This document shows, in pieces, positions 62,895-64,000 of a stretch of DNA of 64,000 nt. How positions within the stretch are numbered: the first letter of the stretch is position 1; each line of letters opens with the position of its first letter. The notes beneath the pieces are model-generated. The model did no database searches. It was given only the letters and a program-made list of their open reading frames with translations, and was not told the DNA's origin. This stretch comes from an uncultured Cryomorphaceae bacterium. Lineage in GTDB: Bacteria; Bacteroidota; Bacteroidia; Flavobacteriales; Schleiferiaceae. The position numbers and the translations under genes are program-made. The stretch spans positions 2,558,068 to 2,622,067 of the forward strand of contig CAKZJV010000007.1 of assembly GCA_937120475.1 (NCBI GenBank), read 5' to 3'.

Positions 62895-64000
62895 TTAAAG
62901 TACTTGCAGAAGCTTAGTGACAAAGGTACCGTCCGCAAACTGTAAGCGTACGATATAAGACCCTGTACCTGGAAATATGGAGGTAGGGATTTGCACAAAG
63001 CTTGATTGAGTATAAATAGGTGCAGCAGAAGTATAGATGTTATTTCCGGACATCTGGTACACATAGATATGCATTGGAAATTTATAATCAGGTTCCGGAC
63101 AAGCTTCATAGTCCCAACTAACCCGAAAATACTCTTCGTTAAAACCACCTTCACCAGATACATAGATTGGGTTAGGACTTATACTCAGGTTGTCTTCATA
63201 ACAGCTCATATCTCCCGGATTGTTGTCATCACAAGGGGGAATATTTACAAACTCCAGTGTTTTACAACCTTCATTGGTGATGAAAACGATTTTATAAAAT
63301 CCATCATCCCAGAAAGACATTGGTGACTGAGCGGAGCTTAAGGTTTGATATAACTGGTAATTGCCATTGGCATCTAACCGGTAAATTTTAACCGTTATTA
63401 CAGAAGGGTCAGGCAGGTCGTTAAGGTTGCCAATATAAACATCAACGGCTTGTCCGTCACAAAGACTTCCTTCCTTGCTGAAAATGGGAATCCAGAAGTT
63501 AGGTATTCCATCACCGCGGTCTCCCCACTGCAAATCCCGACAATTACCGCATTGAAATTCGGAATAAACATGGCCAAAAGGATTATCAATAGAGCCAATG
63601 ATATTTCCATTAAGTGTAGCCCCTGATGCATAGTTCCACTTAGTAGCCCCCTGCATATTTGTGTTCAAGTTGGCTTTAATTTGATTTTTTATGGCATCCT
63701 CACGGCTATTTTGATTAGGCCAGTTGTAATGGACCATGCTACCTCGGGTTAACCATTTTCCTATATTTTCATTGCAACACTCTCCCTCATGAAGATCACT
63801 TGGAACCTCCTGCCCGGGAATATAGCCTGCATCCTGAGTAGGTACCTGCCAGTTTAAATAGAAGTTGCTACTAAAGCGAATTTCTCCACGATATTCATTT
63901 CCTGAACCGTTAATGTGACCGGCTATGTTGCTGGCATACACAAAAACGCGAGGAATGTTAGCATGGAGTATTGGCTGGTAAGAGATGTCAATAAACTTAT
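62895..64000 (-). CDS. Secreted protein with T9SS sorting domain, 5' end outside the window
   Basis: The frame is open to the right edge of the window; the first visible residues are KFIDISYQPIL, with no stop before the edge. The GTG at 63941 is not a believable start. The sequence has ten or so cysteines, including CCNE, CGNCR and CDGQ. The end carries a T9SS type A sorting domain (LSISPNPIYVSGEGG, then GTGSYIVRLQFADGTFVTKLLQVL). At least 368 residues. Upstream of the terminator before the TonB cluster; function unknown. Confidence 0.85.
   Translation of the reverse strand, partial: KFIDISYQPILHANIPRVFVYASNIAGHINGSGNEYRGEIRFSSNFYLNWQVPTQDAGYIPGQEVPSDLHEGECCNENIGKWLTRGSMVHYNWPNQNSREDAIKNQIKANLNTNMQGATKWNYASGATLNGNIIGSIDNPFGHVYSEFQCGNCRDLQWGDRGDGIPNFWIPIFSKEGSLCDGQAVDVYIGNLNDLPDPSVITVKIYRLDANGNYQLYQTLSSAQSPMSFWDDGFYKIVFITNEGCKTLEFVNIPPCDDNNPGDMSCYEDNLSISPNPIYVSGEGGFNEEYFRVSWDYEACPEPDYKFPMHIYVYQMSGNNIYTSAAPIYTQSSFVQIPTSIFPGTGSYIVRLQFADGTFVTKLLQVL

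Overview
The window looks like chromosomal DNA from a member of the Bacteroidota, most likely the Flavobacteriales. The evidence is type IX secretion (T9SS) C-terminal sorting domains (8570-10021, 20853-24575, 62895-64000), a TonB-dependent receptor paired with a DUF4249 lipoprotein, a DUF4270 lipoprotein, the Bacteroidota layout of the suf operon, start sites without Shine-Dalgarno sequences, and many promoters of the Bacteroidota type (TTG, about 20 nt, TAnnTTTG). I cannot name the genus. No phage, plasmid, CRISPR, transposase or rRNA gene was seen.

Layout. 1-4800: a PurF-family amidotransferase (cut by the left edge), then the two late kynurenine-pathway enzymes 3-hydroxyanthranilate dioxygenase and ACMS decarboxylase, with a divergent aldo/keto reductase and a cupin. 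4819-7245: ligase-associated DEXH helicase. 7501-11969: envelope proteins (two lipoproteins, a T9SS cargo protein, a beta-barrel) and a SCO copper chaperone. 11929-20676: a long minus-strand iron-sulfur operon, sufA-sufB-(four-helix-bundle gene)-sufC-sufD-sufS-(methyltransferase)-sufE-DUF59-DUF2480-DUF3050. 20853-24575: a 1240-residue surface protein with about 16 repeats and a T9SS type B domain. 24603-28506: thiL, a hydrolase, a methyltransferase, Xaa-Pro aminopeptidase. 28652-32119: sdhCAB.

32120-32709 has no ordinary gene but holds four terminator-like hairpins, and I propose it encodes two minus-strand small RNAs and one plus-strand structured RNA. 32710-43601: omega-amidase, Ig-like lipoprotein, comF, a large outer membrane barrel, exonuclease III, an OmpA lipoprotein and a GAF-PAS protein with a histidine-kinase H-box but no ATPase domain. 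43664-53619: radA, a flippase-like protein, panD, panC, a half-length GT5 protein, DUF4270, glmS, pth, L25/Ctc and prs.

53851-54321 is the most unusual stretch. A broken tRNA-Leu copy is interrupted by two 20-bp palindromic inserts. The intact tRNA-Leu(CAA) follows, and then a 114-bp tandem array in which each unit repeats the tRNA 3' end plus its terminator. The right end carries dCMP deaminase, a C-terminal protease, glycyl-tRNA synthetase and a TonB receptor/DUF4249/beta-barrel/T9SS cluster.

Most genes are housekeeping or envelope genes. I found no convincing defence or mobile system. The best candidates for something undescribed are the RNA-rich gap at 32.1-32.7 kb, the tRNA-Leu repeat locus, and a recurrent arrangement in which the -7 promoter box lies only 4-5 nt before the start codon, which suggests leaderless mRNAs.
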